From: Acrocarpospora pleiomorpha
GTDB taxonomy: Bacteria > Actinomycetota > Actinomycetes > Streptosporangiales > Streptosporangiaceae
DNA length: 52,472 nucleotides
Direction: 5' to 3'
Assembly (NCBI RefSeq): GCF_009687885.1
Contig: NZ_BLAF01000076.1
Location: 1-52,472, forward strand
The position numbers and the translations under genes were made by a program. Positions 7,540 through 15,094 of the stretch are shown one piece after another (within the stretch, counting starts at the first letter, position 1; every line of letters starts with the position of its first letter). The notes under the pieces are model-generated. The model saw only the letters and a program-made list of their open reading frames with translations, did no database searches and was not told where the DNA came from.

Positions 7540-8295
7540 TTGTGTACGGTGATCGTGAGTGTCGAACCCGACGCGGAGGTGCCGGTCCTTTTGGCCGGGG
7601 TGCGCGATGAGTTCGTGGCCCGGCCGTGGATGTCGCCGGGGTCGTACTGGCCGGAGCATCCGGGGCTGCTCGGCGGGAAGGATCTGCTGGCGGGTGGCAC
7701 GTGGCTGGCGGTGAATCCGGCGGCGCGGCGGGTGGCGGCGCTGCTCAACGGCCAGGGTCGTCCCGCGGGCCTGGACGTCCGGTTGACCCGAGGGGATCTG
7801 CCGCTGCGCGCGGCGGACGCGGGTGAGATGCCGCATGTGGATTTGTCGAGGTATGACCCTTTCTATTTGGTCGTCGGCGGGTTGGATGGTGTGCGGTTGT
7901 GGACCTGGGACGGGCAGCGGATCGCTGAGGAGAAGCTGCCGCGCGGGCTGCATGTGATCGTCAACGCCGGTATGCCGGGGGAGGATGAGAACGCGCGGGT
8001 CGGATATTTCCGGCCGAGGTTCGCGCGGGCGGAGCGGCCGGAGCGGGTGACCGGGGGAGCGCCGGACCGGTTCTGGGGCGACTGGCTGGAGCTGGCCAGC
8101 GGCGACGGCGTGCCCGCCGACGATCCGCGCGCGCTGCTGGTGCGCCACGAGGTCGGGGAGCGGCGCGTTTACGCGAGCCTGTCGGTCACGCTGGTGGCGC
8201 TCGCCGAGAACGGCGTGCGTTACGATTTCCTGCCGTTTCCCGAGGACCCGCGGACCTGGCACACCGTGGAGATACCGGCTGAGGGGCGCGGATAG
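7540..8295 (+). CDS. NRDE/TANGO2 family protein
   Basis: The 251-aa protein begins Met-Cys-Thr-Val-Ile and carries features of the NRDE (TANGO2) family: W.SPG near residue 30, GGKDLLAGGTWLAVN around residues 45-60, and a later LHVIVNAGMPG. In this fold the N-terminal Cys can become the nucleophile after Met removal, as in Ntn hydrolases, but no activity is established for bacterial members. The start is TTG at 7540: GGAGG lies 8 bases upstream and no ATG or GTG would place Cys at position 2. It lies between the SCO1664-type gene and mshC on the same strand. Confidence 0.8.
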   Translation: MCTVIVSVEPDAEVPVLLAGVRDEFVARPWMSPGSYWPEHPGLLGGKDLLAGGTWLAVNPAARRVAALLNGQGRPAGLDVRLTRGDLPLRAADAGEMPHVDLSRYDPFYLVVGGLDGVRLWTWDGQRIAEEKLPRGLHVIVNAGMPGEDENARVGYFRPRFARAERPERVTGGAPDRFWGDWLELASGDGVPADDPRALLVRHEVGERRVYASLSVTLVALAENGVRYDFLPFPEDPRTWHTVEIPAEGRG

Positions 8296-8304
8296 GCTCG
8301 GGTC

Positions 8305-9510
8305 ATGCGATCGTGGCCTGCACCGAACATCCCGCGGCTACCCGGTTCCGGGCGCCCCCTGCACCTGTACGACACCGCCGCGCGACAGGTCTCACCGACA
8401 ACTCCCGACGGCGAAGCCCGGATGTACGTCTGCGGCATCACCCCCTACGACGCCACCCATCTCGGCCACGCCAACACCTATCTCGCGTTCGACCTGGTCA
8501 ACCGGGTCTGGCGGGACGCGGGCCACGAGGTGCACTACACCCAGAACACCACGGACGTGGACGATCCGCTGCTCGAGCGCGCCGAGCAGACCGGGGTGGA
8601 CTGGCGGGAGCTCGCGGCGGATCAGATCGAGCTCTACCGCTCCGACATGGCGGCGCTGCGGATCATCCCGCCGCGTGAGTATGTCGGGGTGACCGAGGTG
8701 GTGGGCCAGGTGGCCGAGCTGATCGAGCGGCTCGGGGACGCCGTCTACCGGGTGGACGGCGACGTCTACTTCGCCCGCTCGGCCGCGCCCAAGTTCGGGG
8801 CCGTCTCCGGGTACAGCGAGGAGCTGATGCTGGAGTTGTTCGCCGAGCGCGGCGGCGACCCCGGCCGTCCTGGCAAACGCGACCCGCTGGACTGGCTGCT
8901 GTGGCGGGCCGAACGTCCCGGCGAGCCGTCCTGGCCGTCCGCTTTCGGTCCCGGGCGGCCTGGGTGGCATATCGAGTGCACCGCGATCGCGCTGAACAAT
9001 CTGGGCAGCGGCTTCGATGTCGCGGGCGGGGGATCCGATCTGGTGTTCCCGCATCATGAGATGGGCGCGAGCGAAGGGCATGTGGCGACCGGCGAGTGGC
9101 CGTTCGCGCGGGCGTACGTGCACTCGGGCATGGTCGGCCTGGACGGCGAGAAGATGTCCAAGTCCCGGGGCAACCTCGTCTTCGTCTCCAAGCTCCGGCA
9201 GAACCACGACCCCATGGCGGTACGGCTCGCGCTCCTCGCCCACCACTACCGCGCCGACTGGGCGTGGACCCCCGCCGACCTCACCCACGCCGAAGCCCGC
9301 CTGGCCCGCTGGCGCACCGCCATCGCCCGCCCATCGGGCCCTGGCGGGCTCGCCCTCCTCGACCGGGTACGGGAACGTATGGCCGACGATTTGGACGCCC
9401 CCGGCGCGCTGGCGGCCATCGACGAATGGGCGTCGAACGAGGGAACCGACCCCGACGCCCCAAACCTCGTCCGCGACACCGCCGACACCCTCCTGGGCAT
9501 CGCTTTGTAG
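8305..9510 (+). CDS. mshC: Mycothiol ligase MshC (cysteine:GlcN-Ins ligase)
   Basis: MshC joins cysteine to 1D-myo-inosityl 2-amino-2-deoxy-alpha-D-glucopyranoside using ATP, a middle step of mycothiol biosynthesis. The 401-aa protein is a cysteinyl-tRNA synthetase relative with the class I signatures HLGHA (residues 52-56) and KMSKS (about 284-288). Zinc ligands are visible as Cys43 (YVCGITPYD), Cys225 (WHIECT) and His in FPHHEMG. Length and the N-terminal LHLYDTA context fit MshC rather than CysS, which is longer and has an anticodon-binding domain. It lies 9 bases after the NRDE gene and is probably the last gene of this run. Mycothiol is the main low-molecular-weight thiol of actinomycetes. 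Confidence 0.95.
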   Translation: MRSWPAPNIPRLPGSGRPLHLYDTAARQVSPTTPDGEARMYVCGITPYDATHLGHANTYLAFDLVNRVWRDAGHEVHYTQNTTDVDDPLLERAEQTGVDWRELAADQIELYRSDMAALRIIPPREYVGVTEVVGQVAELIERLGDAVYRVDGDVYFARSAAPKFGAVSGYSEELMLELFAERGGDPGRPGKRDPLDWLLWRAERPGEPSWPSAFGPGRPGWHIECTAIALNNLGSGFDVAGGGSDLVFPHHEMGASEGHVATGEWPFARAYVHSGMVGLDGEKMSKSRGNLVFVSKLRQNHDPMAVRLALLAHHYRADWAWTPADLTHAEARLARWRTAIARPSGPGGLALLDRVRERMADDLDAPGALAAIDEWASNEGTDPDAPNLVRDTADTLLGIAL

Positions 9511-9800
9511 GGTTGCTCGCCGTTATCCGGCGCCGTTTACCACCGCGTCACTTCTCGCCGCACCGGCGCCAAAAGCGTCTGTTGCCGGTGGGCGAGATTC
9601 GGCGGAGTTAACGTCGCAGTCTTGTGGTTGGGCTTCGCTGGCGTCAGGCGAGTCCGCGCCCGGTGAGTGGGTTTGGGTGGCGTCAGGGGCGTTCGGCGGT
9701 CCGTGGGTGAGCTTCGGTGGCGTCATGTGGGCCTGCGGCTGGTGAGTGGGTTTGGGTGGCGTCAAGGGCGTCGGTCGTCTGTGGGTGACCTTTGCTGGCG
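9511..9800. other. Gap after mshC, filled by repeat array
   Basis: These 290 bases hold no independent gene. From about 9627 they belong to the 39-40 bp array that also encodes the end of the amidase on the minus strand. The minus strand stays open in alternative frames and would still read repeat-like peptide, consistent with a formerly longer amidase tail. Confidence 0.55.
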
Positions 9801-9985
9801 TCAGGCGGGTCCTGCGGCCGGTGGCTGGGCTTCGCCAGCGTCAAGGGCATCTGTTGTCGGTGGTTGGGCTTCGCTGGCGTTGGGAGGGGCTGCGGCTGGT
9901 GGGAGAGGTCCATCGGCATAAAGGGCATCCGGGGTCGGTGGGTGGGTTTCGGTGGGGTCAGGGGTGGTTTGGGTTTGTTGATGGG
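9627..9985 (-). repeat. 39-40 bp degenerate tandem array, coding for the amidase tail
   Basis: About nine units share the core TTCGCTGGCGTCA (plus strand), spaced 39 or 40 bases apart. Read on the minus strand, 39-base units give a 13-residue repeat, for example DAGEAQPPAAGPA and NASEAQPPTTDAL. Units of 40 bases shift the frame. One such unit creates the amidase stop at 9801-9803. Confidence 0.8.
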
Positions 9986-10769
9986 GGTCGGGGATGTGGT
10001 CGTTGGGGCCGACGGTGGGGCCGTGGTCGAAGTAGTGGGTGGGGGCGGGGAGGGAGTCCCAGTCGGTGGGGGTGAGGCGGTAGTTGTAGTGGGACTGGTA
10101 GCCGCGGTCGAGGCGTTGGGTGACTTTTTCGCGGATTTCGGGGAGGAGTTCGTAGAGTTTGTCGCCGGGGCAGGAGGTGGCGTTGACGTCGCGGTGGCCG
10201 ATGATGGCGGTGTCGGGTTCCAGTTCGTAGTGCCAGCAGAGCCAGGTGAGCAGGCGGAGCAAGGAGTCCACGGCGCGCTGGGGCGGTAGTTCCTCCATGT
10301 AGGTGCCCTCGGTCTCGATGCCGAGCGTGTGGCGGTTGTGGGCGGCGGCCTGGCCTCCAGCCACGTGCCGCCAGTGCCGGACGGCGCGCATCGTGCGGTT
10401 GCGGCCCTCCATGACGTGGCCGCCGCGGCTGATGGTGAACTGCTCGCCGATGTCGTCCCAGCCGTTGTGGCGCATGTGGTAGCGCTGGATGGCGCGCGAC
10501 AGCCCGAAGGCCGCCTTCAGGCTGGTCTCAGCGTGGTTCAGTGTGGCCGTGTGGTGCACGATCAGCTTGTCGGGGACGCGGTTGAGCACCACGGCCTTGG
10601 ATTTCGGCGGGCGGGCCTCCCATTCCTCACGGAGATATATTCGCGGCGGCCTCGGTATGGCCGCCGGTGTGGCCGTCTGTGCGGGCGAGGCCTCGGCGGG
10701 AGCGGTGAGGAGCACCGCTCCGGCCAGCCCTCCGCCGATCGTCAGGAACGATCTGCGTGCGACGGACAT
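9801..10769 (-). CDS. Tat-exported peptidoglycan-recognition N-acetylmuramoyl-L-alanine amidase
   Basis: The 322-aa protein should cleave the bond between MurNAc and the stem peptide outside the cell. A twin-arginine signal is clear: SVARRSFLTIGGGLAG at residues 2-17, then a hydrophobic stretch ending PAEASPA. The amidase_2/PGRP domain spans about residues 45-235, with VHHTA, YHMRHNGWDDIGEQF and GHRDVNATSCPGD; the two His and the Cys are the expected zinc ligands. After about 250 the tail is Pro/Thr/Ala rich and ends in 13-residue repeats. I chose the ATG at 10769 for its GGGAGG site and because it begins the Tat signal; an earlier in-frame start would add 14 residues. The C-terminal end is set by a frame change in the repeat array. 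Confidence 0.88.
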   Translation of the reverse strand: MSVARRSFLTIGGGLAGAVLLTAPAEASPAQTATPAAIPRPPRIYLREEWEARPPKSKAVVLNRVPDKLIVHHTATLNHAETSLKAAFGLSRAIQRYHMRHNGWDDIGEQFTISRGGHVMEGRNRTMRAVRHWRHVAGGQAAAHNRHTLGIETEGTYMEELPPQRAVDSLLRLLTWLCWHYELEPDTAIIGHRDVNATSCPGDKLYELLPEIREKVTQRLDRGYQSHYNYRLTPTDWDSLPAPTHYFDHGPTVGPNDHIPDPHQQTQTTPDPTETHPPTPDALYADGPLPPAAAPPNASEAQPPTTDALDAGEAQPPAAGPA

Positions 10770-10858
10770 GGTGGCGACCTCCCGAGTGATGTGGAACCTC
10801 GGGGACCCCACACGTCACGGGAGGCCGTCCACCAGTGTCTATCCCCAGCCCGGAGATC

Positions 10859-10875
10859 GGTTACCCTCCGTAACC
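10859..10875. promoter_or_regulatory. GGTTAC-N5-GTAACC inverted repeat upstream of the amidase
   Basis: A perfect 6-bp-arm inverted repeat lies about 90 bases upstream of the amidase start. GTAAC/GTTAC half-sites resemble those described for OmpR-type regulators such as MtrA and GlnR in actinomycetes. MtrA would fit a cell wall hydrolase, but this assignment is inference. Confidence 0.4.
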
Positions 10876-10910
10876 GATACGTGTCGTATTTCCGTAATCT
10901 CCCGGTGAGG

Positions 10911-11384
10911 TCAGACGCGGGCCAGGAAACGTTCGCGTTCCTCCGGGGCCAGGTGGTCGCTGAAGAGCACGCCGTCGAGGTGATCCACCTCGTGCTGGAG
11001 CACGCGCGCGAGCATGCCGATGGCGCGGACCGTGACCGGCTTGCCGTACATGTCGCGACCCCGGGCGACGACGGAGAAGGAGCGCTCCAACGGACACCAC
11101 ACGCCGGGGGCCGACAGGCAGGCCTCGTCGGCGACGATGCGGCGTTCGGACAGCTCCAGGCGCGGGTTGACCACGTGGCCGGCCTTGCCGTCGTAGTCGA
11201 AGGCCACCACCCGCAGCGGCAGGCCGAGCTGCGGCGCGGCCAGACCGGCCCGGCCCGGACCCGCCCGCATGGTGAGGGTCAGCGCCTTCACCACATCGCG
11301 CAGCGCGCGGTCGAAGACGGTGACCGGCTCGGCCACTCCGCGCAGCACCGGATCGGTGAAAGGACGAATCTGTCGGGCAGTCAT
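10911..11384 (-). CDS. def: Peptide deformylase
   Basis: The 157-aa enzyme removes the N-formyl group from nascent proteins. All three deformylase motifs are seen: GRAGLAAPQLG (residues 44-54), EACLS with the metal ligand Cys89, and HEVDH with ligands His131 and His135 and catalytic Glu132. The second motif has Ala where most family members have Gly (EGCLS). The protein is shorter than typical type I enzymes of about 170-190 aa. The ATG at 11384 has GGGGAG six bases upstream. It may be one of several paralogues in the genome. It lies upstream of the amidase on the same strand with a 141-base gap, so the two are probably separate units. Confidence 0.9.
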   Translation of the reverse strand: MTARQIRPFTDPVLRGVAEPVTVFDRALRDVVKALTLTMRAGPGRAGLAAPQLGLPLRVVAFDYDGKAGHVVNPRLELSERRIVADEACLSAPGVWCPLERSFSVVARGRDMYGKPVTVRAIGMLARVLQHEVDHLDGVLFSDHLAPEERERFLARV

Positions 11385-11503
11385 GCACGCTCCCCGCGGC
11401 GACGGCGACACCGGTTCAGGAATTCCCCGCCGCGGACTCCGCCAACCCTGGTTAATTCCATGTTGCCTGTGTGCGTCGTATGAGTTGCGTGTTTCCTCGG
11501 TGC

Positions 11504-11551
11504 GTCACACGTAACGGGCGCACCGTTACTAATCGTCAAAGTGCGTAACGG
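11504..11551. promoter_or_regulatory. GTNAC motif cluster upstream of the nitrate operon
   Basis: GTAACGGGCGCACCGTTAC (11511-11529) is a perfect 7-bp-arm inverted repeat. Another GTAACGG lies at 11545-11551 and a GTCAC at 11504-11508. The cluster is 47-94 bases before the transporter start. Such half-sites are the kind recognised by the nitrogen regulator GlnR (GTNAC/GNAAC spaced by 6), although the spacing here is not canonical. Confidence 0.45.
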
Positions 11552-11597
11552 CCGCCGCTTACTTTTCTCGGGACATCCCCCAAGGAAAGGACACGCG

Positions 11598-12920
11598 ATG
11601 GCCTGGATCCGTGACTGGCGTCCCGACGACCCCGCGTTCTGGGCGGCGTCCGGCCGCACGGTCGCCCGCCGCAACCTGATCTTCTCGATCTTCGCCGAGC
11701 ATCTGGGTTTCACGCTGTGGACGGTGTGGAGCATCGTCGCGGTCAAGCTGGGGGCCTACAAGTTCTCCACCGACCAGCTGTTCTGGATCGTGGCGCTGCC
11801 CAACCTGGTCGGCTCCGCGCTGCGCATCCCGTACACCTTCGGCCCGGCCCGGTACGGCGGGCGCAACTTCACCGTGGCGAGCGCGCTGCTGCTGCTGATC
11901 CCGGCGGTGCTGCTGGCGGTGGCGGTGAACGATCCGGCGACGCCGTACTGGATGTTCCTGGTGATCGCGGCGACGGCGGGGCTCGGCGGCGGGAACTTCG
12001 CCTCCAGCATGGCGAACATCACCTACTTCTACCCCCAGGCCAAGCAGGGGTCGGCGCTCGGGCTGAACGCGGCCGGGGGCAACATCGGGGTGTCGTCGGT
12101 GCAGCTGGTGATGCCACTGGTGATCGGCGGGTTCGGGCTGGCCGCGGCGGGTCTGTTCTGGGTGCCGTTCATCGTGGCGGCGGCCGCCGGGGCGTACTTC
12201 TTCATGGACAACCTGAGCTCGGCCAAGGCCGAGCCGAGGGAGATGGCGCGGGCGGCCGGGGATCCGCAGACCTGGGTGATGTCGGTGCTCTACATCGGGA
12301 CGTTCGGGTCGTTCATCGGGTATTCGACGGCGTTCCCGCTGCTGATCAAGTCGCAGTTCGCGGAGCGCGCGGATCTGATCACGCTGGCCTTCCTGGGGCC
12401 GCTGGTCGGCTCGCTCATCCGGCCGGTGGGCGGGTGGCTGTCGGACCGGCTCGGCGGCGCGACCGTGACGCTGTGGAACTTCGTCGCGATGGCGGGCGCG
12501 GTCCTGCTGGTCTACGCCGGGCTGGCGCAGCACAACTTCGTGCTGTTCTTCGCGGCCTACATGCTGCTGATCGGCACGGCGGGCGTGGGCAACGGGTCCA
12601 CCTACCGGATGATTCCGGCGATCTTCCGGGCCAAGGCGGTGGCGGGGATCGAGCCGGGCACGGACGAGTACGAGGAGGCTGTCCGCGTCGGCAAGCGGGA
12701 CGCGTCCGCGGCCATCGGGTTCATCTCCGCCATCGGCGCCTTCGGTGGATTTTTCATCAATCGCGGCTTCGGCACCTCGATCGCGTCGACCGGGGGAGCG
12801 GGCGCGGCGATCGCGGCCTTCGCCATCTTCTACGCGATCTGCTGCGCGCTGACCTGGTTCTGCTACCTGCGCACGGTCGGCCACCGGCTGGCGCCGAGCC
12901 TCGCCGCCGCCCGGGTGTGA
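11598..12920 (+). CDS. narK: Nitrate/nitrite transporter, NarK/NNP family (MFS)
   Basis: The 440-aa integral membrane protein should import nitrate, and possibly export nitrite, for the assimilatory enzymes encoded next. It shows about 12 hydrophobic spans. The first nitrate signature is GLGGGNFASSMANITYFYP (about residues 129-147) and the second is IGFISAIGAFGGFFINRGFG near residue 375. The N-terminus MAWIRDWRPDDPAFW is common in actinobacterial NarK. An extended AAGGAAAGGA site precedes the ATG. It is the first gene of the nitrate operon, followed after 80 bases by the reductase. Whether it is a symporter or antiporter cannot be told. Confidence 0.9.
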   Translation: MAWIRDWRPDDPAFWAASGRTVARRNLIFSIFAEHLGFTLWTVWSIVAVKLGAYKFSTDQLFWIVALPNLVGSALRIPYTFGPARYGGRNFTVASALLLLIPAVLLAVAVNDPATPYWMFLVIAATAGLGGGNFASSMANITYFYPQAKQGSALGLNAAGGNIGVSSVQLVMPLVIGGFGLAAAGLFWVPFIVAAAAGAYFFMDNLSSAKAEPREMARAAGDPQTWVMSVLYIGTFGSFIGYSTAFPLLIKSQFAERADLITLAFLGPLVGSLIRPVGGWLSDRLGGATVTLWNFVAMAGAVLLVYAGLAQHNFVLFFAAYMLLIGTAGVGNGSTYRMIPAIFRAKAVAGIEPGTDEYEEAVRVGKRDASAAIGFISAIGAFGGFFINRGFGTSIASTGGAGAAIAAFAIFYAICCALTWFCYLRTVGHRLAPSLAAARV

Positions 12921-13000
12921 GGTTCCTCACCGGTGGCCGGAGGCGATCGTGAGCGGCGGTTAGTGCCTTGTAGCACAGCGGTAACAGAAGGGACCCAGCC

Positions 13001-15094
13001 GTGAAACGGCCTGAAAGCACCATCGGACCCATGCCCGTCTCACTTCCCGCCGCGCCGCCTGTGATGTCGCGGCTGCCGGTGGGAACGGCCACGCACTGCC
13101 CGTACTGCGCGTTGCAGTGCGGCATGCACGTGCGGCCGGACGGGATCACCCCACGCGACGACATCCCCGCCAACGCGGGCGGGCTCTGCCAGAAGGGCTG
13201 GACGGCGGGCGATCTGCTCACCTCCCCGCACCGGCTGACCACCCCCCTCTTGTACGGAAATCCGGTCGGCTGGGACGAAGCCCTCGATTTCATTGCCGAT
13301 CGGCTGAAGAGCATCCAAGCGGAACACGGCCCCGACGGGGTGGCCGTGTTCGGCGGCGGCGGTCTGACCAACGAGAAGGCCTATCAGCTGGGCAAGTTCG
13401 CCCGGGTGGCGCTGCGCACCAGCCAGATCGACTACAACGGCCGGTTCTGCATGGCGTCGGCCGCGGCGGCCGGCAACCGGGCGTTCGGCATGGACCGCGG
13501 CCTGCCCTTCCCGATCACCGATCTCGCCCGGGCGGACGTGGTGCTGCTGGCGGGCGGCAACGTGGCCGAGACCATGCCCCCGTTCGTCCGGCACTTCAAC
13601 CGGGCGGGGCAGCTGATCGTCGCCGACCCCCGGATCACCCCGACCGCCAAGCTCGCGACCCTGCACCTGCAGCTCACGCCGGGCACCGACCTGGCGCTCG
13701 CGCTGGGGCTGCTGCACATCGCGATCGCCGAGGGATACGCGGACAAGGCGTATCTGGCCGAGCGGGTGAACGGCTTCGAGGCCGTCCGGGACAGCGTCGC
13801 CGCCTGGTGGCCGGAGCGGGTGGAGCGCATCACCGGTGTTCCGGTGGCGCGGATGCGCGACACCGTCCAGGCTCTTGGGACCGCGCGCAGGGCCGTGATC
13901 CTGACCGCGAGGGGCGCTGAGCAGCACGCGAAGGGCACCGACACGGTCACCGCGTTCATCAACCTCGCCCTCGCCCTCGGCCTGCCCGGGCGCGAGGGCT
14001 CCGGCTACGGCTGCGTGACCGGCCAGGGCAACGGCCAGGGCGGCAGGGAGCACGGCCAGAAGGCCGACCAGCTGCCCGGCTACCGGCACATCGAAGACCA
14101 GGCCGCCCGCGCGCACGTCGCCGCCGTGTGGGGCGTCGATCCCGCCGATCTGCCCGGACCCGGGCGTTCCGCCTATGAACTGCTCGACGCGCTCGGCACC
14201 CCCGCCGGGCCGAAAGCCCTGCTGCTGTTCGGCTCCAACCCGGTCGTCTCCGCGCCGCGCTCCGGCCACATCACCGCCAGGCTGGCCGCGCTCGACCTGC
14301 TCGTGGTGTCGGATCTGGTCAGGTCGGAGACCGCGGAACTGGCCACGGTCGTCCTGCCCACCACCCAGTGGGCGGAGGAGGCAGGCACATTAACTAACCT
14401 GGAGGGGCGCGTGCTGCTGCGCCGCCAGGCCGTCGCTCCGCCCTCGGGGGTGCGGAGCGACCTGTCGATCCTCGCCGCCCTCGCGCGCCGCCTCGGGCAC
14501 GAGTTCCCCGACGAGCCGCCCGCGGTCTTCGACGAGCTCAGGCGGGCCACGGCGGGCGGCGTCGCCGACTACGCGGGCATCACCTACGAGCGGATCGCGG
14601 CCGAGACCGGCGTCTTCTGGCCCTGCCCCGCCGAGGATCACCCCGGCACGCCCCGGCCCTTCCTGGACCGCTTCGCCACCCCCGACGGCCGGGCGAGGAT
14701 GGTCCCCGTCGAGCACCGGCCCCCCGTCGAGGACATCGACGACGACTACCCCCTCTACCTGACCACCGGGCGGGTGCTCGCGCACTACCAGAGCGGCGCG
14801 CAGACCCGCAGGATCCCCGCCCTCACCGCGGCCGCGCCCGAGGTGTTCGTGGAGATGCATCCCCAACTCGCCGAGCGCATCGGCGTGGCGGCCGGCGACC
14901 GGGTCAGGGTCGCCAGCCGCCGCGGCTCCACCGAGGCCCCCGCCCGGCTGAGCCAGGCCATCCGCCCCGACACCGTGTTCATGCCGTTCCACTGGGAGGG
15001 CGTCAACCGGCTCACCAACCCGGCGCTGGACCCGATCTCGAGAATGCCCGAATTCAAGGTCTGCGCTGTGAGGGTCGAAGGGGGCACGCCATGA
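13001..15094 (+). CDS. nasA: Assimilatory nitrate reductase catalytic subunit (molybdopterin oxidoreductase)
   Basis: The 697-aa protein should reduce nitrate to nitrite in the cytoplasm at a bis-MGD molybdenum site. The N-terminal 4Fe-4S group is CPYCALQCGMH (about residues 30-40) with the fourth Cys in GGLCQKGW. Later molybdopterin motifs include FGGGGLTNEKAYQLGKF, YNGRFCMASAAAA and QLPGYRH, and the C-terminal dinucleotide-binding domain has LTTGRVLAHYQSG. There is no Tat signal, which separates it from periplasmic Nap and formate dehydrogenase relatives. The GTG start has an AGAAGGGA site. It overlaps the next gene by 4 bases. Nitrate specificity is inferred mainly from the operon. Confidence 0.88.
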   Translation: MKRPESTIGPMPVSLPAAPPVMSRLPVGTATHCPYCALQCGMHVRPDGITPRDDIPANAGGLCQKGWTAGDLLTSPHRLTTPLLYGNPVGWDEALDFIADRLKSIQAEHGPDGVAVFGGGGLTNEKAYQLGKFARVALRTSQIDYNGRFCMASAAAAGNRAFGMDRGLPFPITDLARADVVLLAGGNVAETMPPFVRHFNRAGQLIVADPRITPTAKLATLHLQLTPGTDLALALGLLHIAIAEGYADKAYLAERVNGFEAVRDSVAAWWPERVERITGVPVARMRDTVQALGTARRAVILTARGAEQHAKGTDTVTAFINLALALGLPGREGSGYGCVTGQGNGQGGREHGQKADQLPGYRHIEDQAARAHVAAVWGVDPADLPGPGRSAYELLDALGTPAGPKALLLFGSNPVVSAPRSGHITARLAALDLLVVSDLVRSETAELATVVLPTTQWAEEAGTLTNLEGRVLLRRQAVAPPSGVRSDLSILAALARRLGHEFPDEPPAVFDELRRATAGGVADYAGITYERIAAETGVFWPCPAEDHPGTPRPFLDRFATPDGRARMVPVEHRPPVEDIDDDYPLYLTTGRVLAHYQSGAQTRRIPALTAAAPEVFVEMHPQLAERIGVAAGDRVRVASRRGSTEAPARLSQAIRPDTVFMPFHWEGVNRLTNPALDPISRMPEFKVCAVRVEGGTP

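Noticed and set aside
9627..9985. CRISPR array
   Set aside because: Units are directly adjacent and degenerate, with no unique spacers and no cas genes. It is a coding tandem repeat.
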